In this document: one piece after another, positions 46,046-55,044 of the stretch
Position numbering within the stretch: the first letter of the stretch is position 1
Layout: every line of letters starts with the position of its first letter
Origin: Mycolicibacterium gadium
GTDB lineage: Bacteria; Actinomycetota; Actinomycetes; Mycobacteriales; Mycobacteriaceae
Direction: 5' to 3'
NCBI RefSeq assembly: GCF_010728925.1
Contig: NZ_AP022608.1
Span: 806,001 to 870,000 of the forward strand
DNA length: 64,000 nucleotides
Position numbers and translations under genes: made by a program
Notes under the pieces: generated by a model
Told to the model about the DNA's origin: nothing
Databases searched by the model: none
The model's input: only the letters and a program-made list of their open reading frames with translations

Positions 46046-47968
46046 TCAGCTGCGTCGCAGCGCTACCGCGGTGACGTCGTCACCATCGAGCATCTCGTCC
46101 GCATTCGCACACAGATAGTCGACGACCGCCTGCGGGCCCGTCCCGTTTCCATCGGCGCACTGCGAGATCGCGTCCTCGAGTCCCTCTATCGAACCTCCCC
46201 ACAGGTCGAGCACTCCGTCACTGACGAGCAGGATGGTGTCCCCCGGGGCAAGGCGGTCGGAGAGTTCCTGCCAGTGGTCGTCCAATCCCATGGGCATGTC
46301 GTCGGACGCCAGGCGTTCGATCCGGCCGGACTGGGTGCGGATGACAAAGTGCAACCCGTGACCTGCGTCGGCGAACAAGAATTCGCCAGAGTCCATGTCG
46401 ACCCGGACATAGGACAATGTGACGAACGCGCTGATCCGGCGCAGATCGTCCTCGAGGATGCCCGCTGCACCGTTGACCACAGTCGATGGGGTCGCCGCGG
46501 GATTGTTGGAGCGCAGCGCCGTGCGGGTCGCCGCGGCGAGCATCCCCGCGTCCATGCCCTTGCCCATGACGTCGCCGAGGCTCAGCACGATGGAGGGTTG
46601 ATGCACGCGCACGTCGTAGAAGTCGCCACCGACCTGTCGGGCCGGGCTGGTGAACGTGCCGAAGGTCCAACCCGGCGTTGCGGGCAAGGCGCCCGGTACC
46701 AGTGCACGTTGCACCTCGACGGCCCGGTTCATCTCCGCCAGCTCCAGCTGACGTAACCGCTCCGATTCGGTGACGTCGTGGAAGTGCAGGACGAACTCGG
46801 TCCCTTCGGGCTTCTCGCCGATGACGGCGACGCTCACCTGCAGACTGCGCCCGTCGGCCAGCTGCAAGGTCAGCCGTGCGTTGTCGTCGTCAGCGAGAGA
46901 ACCGGCGGCGGCCGAAAGCGCGGCCATGGCATCCGAACCCATCAGCAGGTCAAGGTTCGTGGTTCCGTCCCGCAGCCCGGGCAGTAGGTCACGTGCCGAG
47001 GGGTTGGCGCGCTCGACAATCCACTGGGTGGACGCACGGAATACCAGCAGTTTCCCGGCCACCGAGGAGTTGAAGCTCTTGCGGAACAACTCCTCGCTCT
47101 CGTAGAGCTCGGCTCGCGCTGCCTGCGAGGTCTGGAGCTCGTCGACGATGCGCCGCCGCATATCGTCTACATCCTGTGCGATCCCCCGGATATCGCTGGG
47201 ACCCTCGACTGGGATCGTCGCGGCGAAATCACCCTTGGCGATCCGCCGGCATGCCGCCGCGACGCCGGCCACTGGCCGGGTGACCGCACCGCGCACCAGA
47301 AGGGTCAGCGCCAGCGCGGTGCCCACCAGCGCGACCAACACAATGATCAGCACCTGGTTCAGCCATGACTCAAACTGCTGCAACTGGGCGCGGGCGTCGT
47401 CTCTCGCCGAAATGAGGTTTTCATTTTGTTTGTCGAACAGGGCGCGCAGATTATCGAACTGGGCCTTGCCGCGGTCGGCCTCCGTGGTGCTGAGCGGGTA
47501 GGGCTCACCGGGTGACACGCGTGCGATCAACGGTTCGGCGTAGCTGGTGCGCCATTGCTCGGCCGCCGTTTCGATCGCGTCCAGATCGGCAAGCAGGTCG
47601 TCGTTACCCGTCAAGCGTTCGCGCACCCGAGCGGCGGCGGCCTGCTCGGCCTGCTGACCCTCGACGTACGGCTCGAGAAATCGGCGGTCTCCGGTGATGA
47701 CGTAGCCGCGCACACCGGTCTCCTGGTCACGCAGTCCCGCTTGCATCTGAAAGGCCGTGGCACGCGCGGGCGATGTCATGTCCACCAGCTGGCGAACAGC
47801 AGCGTCGGTGCGGTATTGCAGCACCGCGATGGACGCCGAACCGCAGAGGACGACCACACCCATCACGCACAACACGACCATCAACCACCCCTGTACGGTC
47901 AGGCGCGAGTACCTGCCCCGCCGACGCGAGTTCGCAGCGTCGGCATCAGCGGAGGTGGAGGCGCTCAC
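46046..47968 (-). CDS. CHASE3-HAMP-PAS-PP2C (SpoIIE-type) phosphatase
   Basis: A 640-residue membrane phosphatase. TM1 (about 27-50) is followed by a CHASE3 sensor with GLRDQETGVRGYVITGD, TM2 (about 205-225), HAMP, a PAS-like domain (about 295-410) and a SpoIIE-type PP2C domain with metal aspartates in GGDFYDV, GDVMGKGMDA, SDGVLDLWG and DDVTAVALRR. It should dephosphorylate the STAS antagonist to switch on its sigma factor. From the PAS region on it is nearly identical to its upstream neighbour. GTG 47968 is preferred (AGGGTGAG ahead); GTG 47989 is possible. Confidence 0.88.
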   Translation of the reverse strand: MSASTSADADAANSRRRGRYSRLTVQGWLMVVLCVMGVVVLCGSASIAVLQYRTDAAVRQLVDMTSPARATAFQMQAGLRDQETGVRGYVITGDRRFLEPYVEGQQAEQAAAARVRERLTGNDDLLADLDAIETAAEQWRTSYAEPLIARVSPGEPYPLSTTEADRGKAQFDNLRALFDKQNENLISARDDARAQLQQFESWLNQVLIIVLVALVGTALALTLLVRGAVTRPVAGVAAACRRIAKGDFAATIPVEGPSDIRGIAQDVDDMRRRIVDELQTSQAARAELYESEELFRKSFNSSVAGKLLVFRASTQWIVERANPSARDLLPGLRDGTTNLDLLMGSDAMAALSAAAGSLADDDNARLTLQLADGRSLQVSVAVIGEKPEGTEFVLHFHDVTESERLRQLELAEMNRAVEVQRALVPGALPATPGWTFGTFTSPARQVGGDFYDVRVHQPSIVLSLGDVMGKGMDAGMLAAATRTALRSNNPAATPSTVVNGAAGILEDDLRRISAFVTLSYVRVDMDSGEFLFADAGHGLHFVIRTQSGRIERLASDDMPMGLDDHWQELSDRLAPGDTILLVSDGVLDLWGGSIEGLEDAISQCADGNGTGPQAVVDYLCANADEMLDGDDVTAVALRRS

Positions 47969-47978
47969 CGCGCGCGGC

Positions 47979-50006
47979 TCACCCTGCACGGCGTAATGCC
48001 ACTGCGGTGACGTCGTCGCCGTCGAGTAACTCGCCGGCATTCGCGCACAGGTAGTCGACGACCTCCTGTGGGCCCGTCCCAGTCCCGTTGGCGCACTGCG
48101 TGATTGCGTTCTCGAGTCCGTCCAGCGAACCTCCCCACAGGTCGAGCACTCCGTCACTGACGAGCAGGATCATGTCCCCCGGGGCAAGGCGGCCGGAGAG
48201 TTCCCGCCACTGGTCGCCCAATCCGACGGGCATGTCGTCGGACGACAGCCTTTCGACCCGGCCGGATTTGGTCCGGAGGACATAGTGCAAGCCGTGACCG
48301 GCGTCAGCGAACCGGAAGTCACCGGAGTCGATGTCGACCTGAACGTAGGCAAGCGTGACGAATGCGCTGATGCGACGCAGATCTCCTTCGAGAATGCCAG
48401 CCGCACGTGTGACGACCGCCGACGGAGTCATACCTGGATCGTTGGACCGTAGCGCGGTGCGGGTCGCGGCGGCGAGCATTCCCGCGTCCATGCCCTTACC
48501 CATGACATCGCCGAGGCTGAGCACGATGGACGGTTGATGCACGCGCACGTCGTAGAAATCGCCACCGATCTGTTTGGCCGGGCTGGTTGACGTGCCGAAC
48601 GTCCAGCCCGGGGTCTCGGGGAGTTTGCCAGGTAGCAGCGCTCGTTGAACTTCGGCGGCCCGGTTCATTTCCTCCAGTTCGAGCTGACGTAACCGCTCCG
48701 ATTCGGTGACGTCGTGGAAGTGCACGACGAACTGGGTCCCTTTAGGCGTCTCGCCGATCACGGCGATACTCACATCGAGGCTGCGGCCGTCGTCGAGCTG
48801 CACGGTAATGCGGGCGCTGTCGTCGACGAGGGAATCGGTGGCTTGCGAAAGCTTGTCAACGGCATCGCGACCCATCAATGTGTCAAGGCTCCTGATTCCA
48901 CCCTGTAGCCCGGGCAACAGAGCCCGTGCCGAAGGATTGGCTCGCTCGACAATCCATTGATCGTCCGTACGGACGCCCATCAGCTTGCCGGCGACCGACG
49001 AGTTGAAGCTCTTGCGGAACAACTCCTCGCTCTCGTGGAGCCGCGATGACATCTCCCGCTCGGATCCCACCAGAAGGGACAGCGTGAGCAAGACCGCGAC
49101 TATCGATAACTGATAGGCCTGTAGTAAGGCAACTCCCGTCGGCCCACCCAGCTGATCGAATGCGAATGGGCCCAAGCCGTTCACGCTGCCGTGCGATGCA
49201 ATACTCGCAACTCCGATGAGGACGAGGGACAGCTGCAGGGTCGACAGTCGAAGCGCCGCGGCCACCAAGGACGGAAAGGTCAGAAACGCCAACGGCAGTA
49301 GCGTGTCGTCGAATATGAACACACCGGTGGCGGTTCCCAGCGTCCAGATGACGTGTCCCACTGTTTCGGCGTAGCCTGCCCGTTGTATCCGGTAAGTCGG
49401 CGCCATGAGCAGCGGAGTGAGAAGCGCCATTCCCGCAACATGCTTGAGCACACCGGTCTGGAGCGTTTCCACGGCCCCGGCCGGATACCCGAGCAGATAA
49501 AAGGCGGCGGAGGCCAGTACGCCGTAGAGCGTCGCCGACACCAGCGCGATCGCCAGAAACCTGGCCAGATCGCTCGGAGTGAACAGTTTCGGTCGGCGGT
49601 CCTGGCGACCGCGAAGGAGTAGCGTACCGACAATCATCTCGACGGCTAGGGCCGCTATCAACGCGGCAGCGAGGGGTGTAGGCCGTCCCAACCACACTAA
49701 GATCGGCAACGATACGGCCGCAACTGCCAACGCAAGCATCCAGGTGTACCGTCGCCGAAAACAGATGCCCAGGCCCAGAGCTATGCCCGAGGCCGGCGAC
49801 CATGGCGGCGTCAACAGGCCCGACGGTTGGAGCTTCAGGGTGATCGCCGTCGCCACGGCCAAAGCGAGCAGCATGACGATGATGAATACGGCGTCGGGAA
49901 TCTGCCACCTGGCAATGCGGAAACGCGGTGTGTCCGAGCCATGACCAGCGTGCGATAAGCGCGGGCTCGACGTGACCTGGTCAGCCAATTCAGCCGTGCC
50001 CGTCAC
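47979..50006 (-). CDS. MASE1-PAS-PP2C (SpoIIE-type) phosphatase
   Basis: A 675-residue phosphatase with an N-terminal integral membrane sensor of the MASE1 type (about eight transmembrane segments, residues 35-320), then PAS-like (about 335-445) and SpoIIE-type PP2C domains (about 460-675). All catalytic aspartates are present (GGDFYDV, GDVMGKGMDA, SDGVLDLWG, DDVTAVALRR). It pairs with the next gene as a tandem duplicate that differs only in its sensor. GTG start 16 bases after the kinase stop. Confidence 0.9.
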   Translation of the reverse strand: MTGTAELADQVTSSPRLSHAGHGSDTPRFRIARWQIPDAVFIIVMLLALAVATAITLKLQPSGLLTPPWSPASGIALGLGICFRRRYTWMLALAVAAVSLPILVWLGRPTPLAAALIAALAVEMIVGTLLLRGRQDRRPKLFTPSDLARFLAIALVSATLYGVLASAAFYLLGYPAGAVETLQTGVLKHVAGMALLTPLLMAPTYRIQRAGYAETVGHVIWTLGTATGVFIFDDTLLPLAFLTFPSLVAAALRLSTLQLSLVLIGVASIASHGSVNGLGPFAFDQLGGPTGVALLQAYQLSIVAVLLTLSLLVGSEREMSSRLHESEELFRKSFNSSVAGKLMGVRTDDQWIVERANPSARALLPGLQGGIRSLDTLMGRDAVDKLSQATDSLVDDSARITVQLDDGRSLDVSIAVIGETPKGTQFVVHFHDVTESERLRQLELEEMNRAAEVQRALLPGKLPETPGWTFGTSTSPAKQIGGDFYDVRVHQPSIVLSLGDVMGKGMDAGMLAAATRTALRSNDPGMTPSAVVTRAAGILEGDLRRISAFVTLAYVQVDIDSGDFRFADAGHGLHYVLRTKSGRVERLSSDDMPVGLGDQWRELSGRLAPGDMILLVSDGVLDLWGGSLDGLENAITQCANGTGTGPQEVVDYLCANAGELLDGDDVTAVALRRAG

Positions 50007-50022
50007 TGGAAGCCGCGCATAC

Positions 50023-50424
50023 TCATTCGGAACGACGCCGAGTCAGCGTCCAGTGATTGCCCTTCTGGTCGCGCCAGTAGGACAGCTCGTCGAGTACGCG
50101 ATGTGCGAGTGCCAGTCCGCGGCCGCTTTCGGCGGCCTCGTCGGCCATGGTTATCCGGGCCAGGTCTACCTCGGCAGGATGGCCATCGTCGGTGAAGCTG
50201 ACGGCCACGCTTTCCGGCCGCACGTCCACCACCATGCGCAAGCGCACCGGCCGCCCGTCACCTGAGTACGCGATGATGTTCGTACCGATCTCACTGACCG
50301 CGAGTTCGATGCACATCTTGGTGTGCTCGGAAACTTCTTCTTCCGCCCATGCCGACTCGAGTGTTTCCTGGATCACCGCCAGCGTGTCGGGACCGGTCAT
50401 GACGTCAATCGCGTGCTCGCTCAT
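50023..50424 (-). CDS. Anti-sigma factor serine kinase (RsbW/HATPase type)
   Basis: A 133-residue GHKL-type ATPase of the RsbW/SpoIIAB group. The N-box lies in ELAVSEIGTNII, G1 in FTDDGHPAEV, and G2 in GRGLALAHRVLDEL. Such proteins bind a sigma factor and phosphorylate the STAS antagonist. No sigma-factor gene is present in this operon. ATG overlaps the STAS stop (ATGA). The gene lies between the antagonist and the two phosphatases. Confidence 0.9.
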   Translation of the reverse strand: MSEHAIDVMTGPDTLAVIQETLESAWAEEEVSEHTKMCIELAVSEIGTNIIAYSGDGRPVRLRMVVDVRPESVAVSFTDDGHPAEVDLARITMADEAAESGRGLALAHRVLDELSYWRDQKGNHWTLTRRRSE

Positions 50425-50753
50425 TCGAAAGCGCTGTCCGCCGACGCATAGGATCGCAAGACCCGGTCGAGGTTGCTCAGCTCCAGCACGGTGCACACCT
50501 GCTGGGTGGGGGCCGCGATACGCAGGTCGCCACCCGCGTTCCGCGCAATCTTCAGGGCCGCGATCAACGCGCCCAAACCGGACGAATCAATGAATTCCGT
50601 GGCGCTGAGATCGACGACGATTCGACTGACGCCACCATCAACGATGTCGTTCAGCTGTTTTCGTAGCGCGGGTGCGGCCACCATGTTCAGCCTTCCGGTC
50701 GGCCGAACCACGACGACACCGGACTCCGTTGTCCGAGTGGAAAAGTCGCTCAT
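50421..50753 (-). CDS. STAS-domain anti-sigma factor antagonist
   Basis: A 110-residue SpoIIAA/RsbV-type protein. The phosphorylation site is the second serine of IDSSGLGALI (Ser58). When dephosphorylated it binds the kinase and frees the sigma factor. It is first in a four-gene operon and has a strong GGAGGAGGACGAG ribosome site. Confidence 0.93.
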   Translation of the reverse strand: MSDFSTRTTESGVVVVRPTGRLNMVAAPALRKQLNDIVDGGVSRIVVDLSATEFIDSSGLGALIAALKIARNAGGDLRIAAPTQQVCTVLELSNLDRVLRSYASADSAFE

Positions 50754-50883
50754 CTCGTCCTCCTCCTTCGTCGTCGCCGCCGTGGTGCCACCCCTGGGAA
50801 CCAGAACCGACGGCTAGACAAAGCCCTCGTGTAGCTTGCCATGCGCGCTCGGTATTGGGATCAAAGCGCGAAAACACACCGGC

Positions 50884-51630
50884 GTGACGTCAGATTCGTG
50901 GCATCGCGGTGTGGAGATTGCGCTCTTCGCCCCAGAAGGGTCCCGGCGATTTACGCTGAGTCTTGTGGGGGACGCAACGCCGTCAAACGGGTGGCAAGCT
51001 GCGACGGGGCTGTCTGATGCTGAAAAGCGAGAACTCAAAGAAGGGTTGATAGCGACTGTTGTCGGCGTCGGCGTGGACGACGCTGCATCGCATTTGTTGA
51101 TTCAACAGCTTTCGGGCAACCCCGACGCGCTGGAACCCATCATTCAGCCCTCGTTGAGCGACCCGGCGCGCCTCGCCGCTCTGCACAGCACGGGCCTGCT
51201 GGACACGCCTGAGAGCGGCGCCCTCGATACCGTCGCGTTGTTGACGGCAGAAGCGCTGGCAACGCCTTTCGCTGCGGTGTCGCTGCTCGACGACAGCAGG
51301 GAACTGATCATCGGGCGCAACGCCGTTCACGGTGACGGCGAAAGGGTGCGCCCCGCCAAACTGTCGATCGGCAAGTTCACCGTGGTCAGCGGCATCCCGT
51401 TCATTGTCGACGACGCCACCGTGCACCCCCTGTTGGCAAACCATCCGCTCGTGCTCAGCGGTGAAGTCGGGGCGTACGCGGGTGTTCCGATTTTCAGTGA
51501 CGACGACGACGCGATCGGTTCGCTCTTCAGTTGGGATACCCGGCCGCTCAACTGGTCGGGCGGTCAGATCCTCGTCCTGCAGGACATGGCCGACCTTGCG
51601 GGCGCAAAAATATTCCACCGACCGATATGA
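50884..51630 (+). CDS. GAF-domain protein
   Basis: A protein of about 248 residues ending in a GAF domain (about residues 115-245; LDTVALLTAEALATPFAAVSLLDD, then GIPFIVDDATVHPLL and GAYAGVPIF), a small-molecule sensor fold. GAF-only proteins of this group are common in Actinobacteria without known ligands. The start is uncertain: GTG 50884 is chosen; TTG 50836 and GTG 50965 are in frame. Lower third-base GC over the first 60 codons suggests a relaxed region. The stop overlaps the next ATG (ATGA). Confidence 0.7.
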   Translation: MTSDSWHRGVEIALFAPEGSRRFTLSLVGDATPSNGWQAATGLSDAEKRELKEGLIATVVGVGVDDAASHLLIQQLSGNPDALEPIIQPSLSDPARLAALHSTGLLDTPESGALDTVALLTAEALATPFAAVSLLDDSRELIIGRNAVHGDGERVRPAKLSIGKFTVVSGIPFIVDDATVHPLLANHPLVLSGEVGAYAGVPIFSDDDDAIGSLFSWDTRPLNWSGGQILVLQDMADLAGAKIFHRPI

Positions 51631-53111
51631 CGAAATCGCCAACAATCCTGGCGGCGCCCGACGAACACACCGATCGGCAGCGCCTCGGTGTGCGCGAGAC
51701 GAACAAGGCACTCGCCGGTTTGGTTCGTATCGGTCGAATCGGCACGGTGGTCGCCGTCGTCATCGACATCGTGTCTGCGTCGGCGGCGGTCGGTATCGGT
51801 TTGTGGTGGTCGTCGATGTCGGAGCAACTTCCGCCGGCATCGTGGATGGTCACCTTGTTCGTGCCCTTTGTCGTATTCCTGTTCGCGGTGCAGAAGCTGT
51901 ACCGACATAAGCTCGGCCGGCACTTCATCGACGAGTTCGGGCCGATCCAGACCAACGTCGCACTTGCCGCTGTTTTCGTGCTCGGCATCATGACGCTCAC
52001 CCAGACGGGTACTGGTGCCGGGGCCTTGGTCTCCAAGATGTGGGTCTGCGCCGCCGTCCTGATGCCGATACCGCACTTTTTCCACTCGCTCATTCGGAAG
52101 CGTCTGAGGAAGAACAACCATTTCATGGCGCCCGCCCTCATCATCGGCAGCGGGGAAGTCGCGAGCCGAATCGTTGAACGTCTGCGGTCTTTCCCCGAGT
52201 ACGGCCTGACGCCGGTCGGCCTTCTCGATGCCGAAGGTTCGGCAGCGAGATTCGATGCGAATCCGGATGTCCCGTTTCTCGGCACCCCCGAGTCGATTGG
52301 CCCAGCGATAGAGCAGACCGGGGCAGAGGCCGTTCTGATCGCCTTCTCGCAGGTCCGCGACGAGTCTCTGACCCGCGTCGTTCGGGTTGCTCACCGTTAC
52401 AAAGCGCGGGTGTGGGTGGTGCCCCGCATGTTCGACGCGGTCGCCGAGCGCGCCACGGTCGACCATCTCGGGGGCCTTCCGCTGATGTCCCTGCCGAGCG
52501 CCGACCCGCACGGCTGGCAGTTCGACGCCAAGCACATGATCGATCGCGTCGCGGCTGCCCTGGGGCTGCTCGCAATCTCCCCCTTGCTCATCACGCTGGC
52601 CCTGTTGGTTCGGCTCAGCTCACCGGGACCGATCTTCTTCAAGCAGGACCGGATCGGACGCGACGGACGGATTTTCCAATGCCTCAAGTTCCGCACCATG
52701 CGGCCGGAAACAGCTTCAGACGCAGAGTTCGAACTGAAGTCGAGTTCGGCCCCTGGCGGTGTCGAAGGTGTGGACAGACGAACCGGTATCGGCAAGATCA
52801 TGCGGTCGACGTCGCTGGATGAGCTGCCGCAATTGATCAATGTCCTCAAGGGGGAGATGAGCCTCGTCGGTCCGCGTCCAGAACGACCGCAATTCGTCGA
52901 GTTCTTCGAAATACAGATTCACCGTTACGGCGAACGCCACCGCGTCAAGGCCGGCATCACCGGCTGGGCACAGGTGCACGGGCTGCGCGGGCAAACCTCG
53001 ATCGCGGACCGGGTCGAATGGGACAACTACTACATCGAGAACTGGTCGCTCGCGCTTGACTTCAAGATTCTCCTGTTGACGGTGGCGGCGGTCTTGCGTG
53101 GTGCGGAATAG
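51627..53111 (+). CDS. Polyprenyl-phosphate sugar-1-phosphate transferase (WbaP/CpsE-type)
   Basis: A 494-residue enzyme that starts exopolysaccharide synthesis by moving a sugar phosphate onto undecaprenyl or decaprenyl phosphate. The N-terminal half has five transmembrane segments and a CoA-binding-like region. The catalytic C-terminal half has KFRTMR, LDELPQLINVLKGEMSLVGP, RPERPQF and GITGWAQVHGLRG, the family signature. It is translationally coupled to the GAF protein, which may signal to it (inference). No other glycosyltransferase of the same cluster is adjacent. Confidence 0.93.
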   Translation: MTKSPTILAAPDEHTDRQRLGVRETNKALAGLVRIGRIGTVVAVVIDIVSASAAVGIGLWWSSMSEQLPPASWMVTLFVPFVVFLFAVQKLYRHKLGRHFIDEFGPIQTNVALAAVFVLGIMTLTQTGTGAGALVSKMWVCAAVLMPIPHFFHSLIRKRLRKNNHFMAPALIIGSGEVASRIVERLRSFPEYGLTPVGLLDAEGSAARFDANPDVPFLGTPESIGPAIEQTGAEAVLIAFSQVRDESLTRVVRVAHRYKARVWVVPRMFDAVAERATVDHLGGLPLMSLPSADPHGWQFDAKHMIDRVAAALGLLAISPLLITLALLVRLSSPGPIFFKQDRIGRDGRIFQCLKFRTMRPETASDAEFELKSSSAPGGVEGVDRRTGIGKIMRSTSLDELPQLINVLKGEMSLVGPRPERPQFVEFFEIQIHRYGERHRVKAGITGWAQVHGLRGQTSIADRVEWDNYYIENWSLALDFKILLLTVAAVLRGAE

Positions 53112-53120
53112 GCGGAAAAC

Positions 53121-53134
53121 TAGAACGTGTTCCA
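53121..53134. promoter_or_regulatory. KstR-type box
   Basis: TAGAACGTGTTCCA fits the KstR motif TnnAACnnGTTnnA fully, with the same TAGAACGTGTTC core as the box at 33854. It lies 31 bases before the AhpD-like gene and is a reasonable operator for it and for the genes downstream. Confidence 0.75.
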
Positions 53135-53165
53135 ATTCGGGACGGTTCCGGCGTACGATGCCGTC

Positions 53166-53648
53166 ATGAGCCGAATTGGACCTTTCGCCGACGACGACGC
53201 CGCAGCCTGGGTGGTGAAGTCACCCGATATCGGTGTCGCGATGGCCGGATTCACCAACGCGGTCTACAACAAGAACCGCCTCCCGATGCGCGTTCGCGAG
53301 TTGGCGCGGATGGTCATCGCGCTCGACAACGAATGCGTGGTGTGCCAGAACACCCGCGACTCCGAAGGCATCGCCGCTGGGGTCGACGAGGACCTCTACG
53401 ACCATGCCGCCGAGTGGCGGACGTGGCCCGGCTACAGCTCGCAGGAGCGGATCGCCGCCGAGTTCGCCGAGCGCTTCGCCGGCGACCACACCGGATTGCG
53501 TGACGACGAGGATTTCTGGGCGCGCGCAAGCGAGCACTTCTCCGACGAGCTGCTCACCGACCTAGCGCTGTCGTGTGCGATGTGGCTCGGCATGGGCCGA
53601 ATGCTGCGCACGCTGGACATCGGCCAAACCTGCAAGATCACGCTGTAG
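53166..53648 (+). CDS. AhpD-like / carboxymuconolactone decarboxylase family protein
   Basis: A 160-residue CMD/AhpD-fold protein. The CxxC motif lies in ECVVCQNTRDSEG, which in AhpD proteins gives peroxidase-linked redox activity. Surrounding helices (RVRELARMVIALDNECVVC) are typical. Substrate and partner are unknown. It is first in an apparent operon with the GlnA3-like and amidohydrolase genes. The KstR-type box upstream suggests it is made during steroid growth. Confidence 0.85.
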   Translation: MSRIGPFADDDAAAWVVKSPDIGVAMAGFTNAVYNKNRLPMRVRELARMVIALDNECVVCQNTRDSEGIAAGVDEDLYDHAAEWRTWPGYSSQERIAAEFAERFAGDHTGLRDDEDFWARASEHFSDELLTDLALSCAMWLGMGRMLRTLDIGQTCKITL

Positions 53649-53676
53649 CCGAGGCGACACCGCGCACAATGGCGTA

Positions 53677-55038
53677 ATGACGTCGCGCGCCGCAAAACCT
53701 CTCGCCGCAGCCGCCATCGCCCAACTCGAGACCGACGGTGTCGCCACGTTGATCGGCACCGTCGTGAACCCGGCGGGCCTCACACACGCCAAGACCGTTC
53801 CGCTGCGCCGGATGGGGGCGTTCGCCGATCCCGGACTCGGTGCCAGCCCCGTCTTTCACGTTTTCGCCATCGACCAGACCGGAATCGTGTTCGGCGACGC
53901 CATCGGGGTGGTGGGCGATCAGCGCATCCGGATCGACCTCGGCGCGTTGCGCATCCTCGGCGACGGGTTGTGTTGGGCGCCCGGCGGTTTCTTCAACCAG
54001 GACGGTTCACCGGATCCCTATTGCAGCCGTGGCACCCTGAGCCGGGTTTCCGACCGAATCGCCGAGGCCGGCATCGACACGGTGGTCGGACACGAGATGG
54101 AGTTCGTCCTCGTCGGACCCGACGGCAGCGAGCTTCCGTCGCACCTGTGGGCGCAATACGGGCTTGCCGGTGTGCTCGAGTTCGAGGGTTTCGTCCGCGA
54201 CGTCACCGACGCCGCGACGAACTCCGGTGTCACGATCGAACAGTTCCACCCCGAGTACGGCAGGAATCAGTTCGAGATCTCCTTGTCACCACAGCCGCCG
54301 GTCGCCGCGGCCGACGCGCTGGTGCTGACGCGCATCATCATCGGCCGGGTCGCCCGGAAGTACGGGCTCCGGGTCAGTCTCTCGCCGGTACCCTTCGCGG
54401 GAAGCGTCGGATCTGGCTCCCACCAACACTTCTCGATGAAGCGGGGCGATGTGCCGCTGTTCTCCGGCGGTTCGGGCGCTGCCGGGATGACGCCGGAGGG
54501 GGAGAGCGCGGTCGCCGGATTGCTGGCCGGTCTGCCCGAAGCGCAGGGCATCCTGTGCGGCTCGGTGCTGTCCGGATTGCGTATGCAGCCCGGCCACTGG
54601 TCGGGTGCGCACGTCTGCTGGGGAACCGAGAACCGCGAGGCGGCAGTCCGTTACCTCATCGGCGGGCCGAGCAACCCGCAGGGGGCCAATGTGGAGGTCA
54701 AGATCATCGACCCGTCGGCCAACCCTTACCTGGCCACCGCCGCGATGCTCGGTCTCGCGTTCGACGGCATCGAGCGAAAGCTCACGGCGCCGCCCGAGGT
54801 CACCGTCGACCCCGACTCGTTGACCGACGCCGAACGCGACAAGGCCGGAATCCGACTGCTGGCGCGCGATCAGGCGGAGGCGATCGACGTTCTCGACCAA
54901 TCCGGCTTGCTGCGAGGGATTCTCGGTGACGAGCCGGTGGACGCCGTGGTCGCGGTGCGACGCTACGAGCAGCAGAACTACGGCGACCTGACGCCCGAAG
55001 AACTGGCGGAGAAGTTCCGCCTGGCCTGGAGTGTGTGA
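53677..55038 (+). CDS. glnA3: Glutamine synthetase-like enzyme, GlnA3 type
   Basis: A 453-residue protein of the glutamine synthetase fold but shorter and more divergent than GlnA1. Visible are the VGHEMEFVL and EQFHPEYGRNQFEIS beta-barrel strands that bind metals, SGSHQHFS and a late ANPYLATAAML. Members of this divergent group ligate glutamate to polyamines or similar amines rather than to ammonia. The neighbouring amidohydrolase suggests a pathway in which an amide is made or broken. The Rv1878 (glnA3) position confirms the type. Confidence 0.88.
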   Translation: MTSRAAKPLAAAAIAQLETDGVATLIGTVVNPAGLTHAKTVPLRRMGAFADPGLGASPVFHVFAIDQTGIVFGDAIGVVGDQRIRIDLGALRILGDGLCWAPGGFFNQDGSPDPYCSRGTLSRVSDRIAEAGIDTVVGHEMEFVLVGPDGSELPSHLWAQYGLAGVLEFEGFVRDVTDAATNSGVTIEQFHPEYGRNQFEISLSPQPPVAAADALVLTRIIIGRVARKYGLRVSLSPVPFAGSVGSGSHQHFSMKRGDVPLFSGGSGAAGMTPEGESAVAGLLAGLPEAQGILCGSVLSGLRMQPGHWSGAHVCWGTENREAAVRYLIGGPSNPQGANVEVKIIDPSANPYLATAAMLGLAFDGIERKLTAPPEVTVDPDSLTDAERDKAGIRLLARDQAEAIDVLDQSGLLRGILGDEPVDAVVAVRRYEQQNYGDLTPEELAEKFRLAWSV

Positions 55039-55044
55039 GCGCGT

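Noticed and set aside
46046..50006. Assembly duplication in the phosphatase pair
   Set aside because: The N-terminal sensors are unrelated and the shared part differs at many positions, so it is a true tandem duplication.
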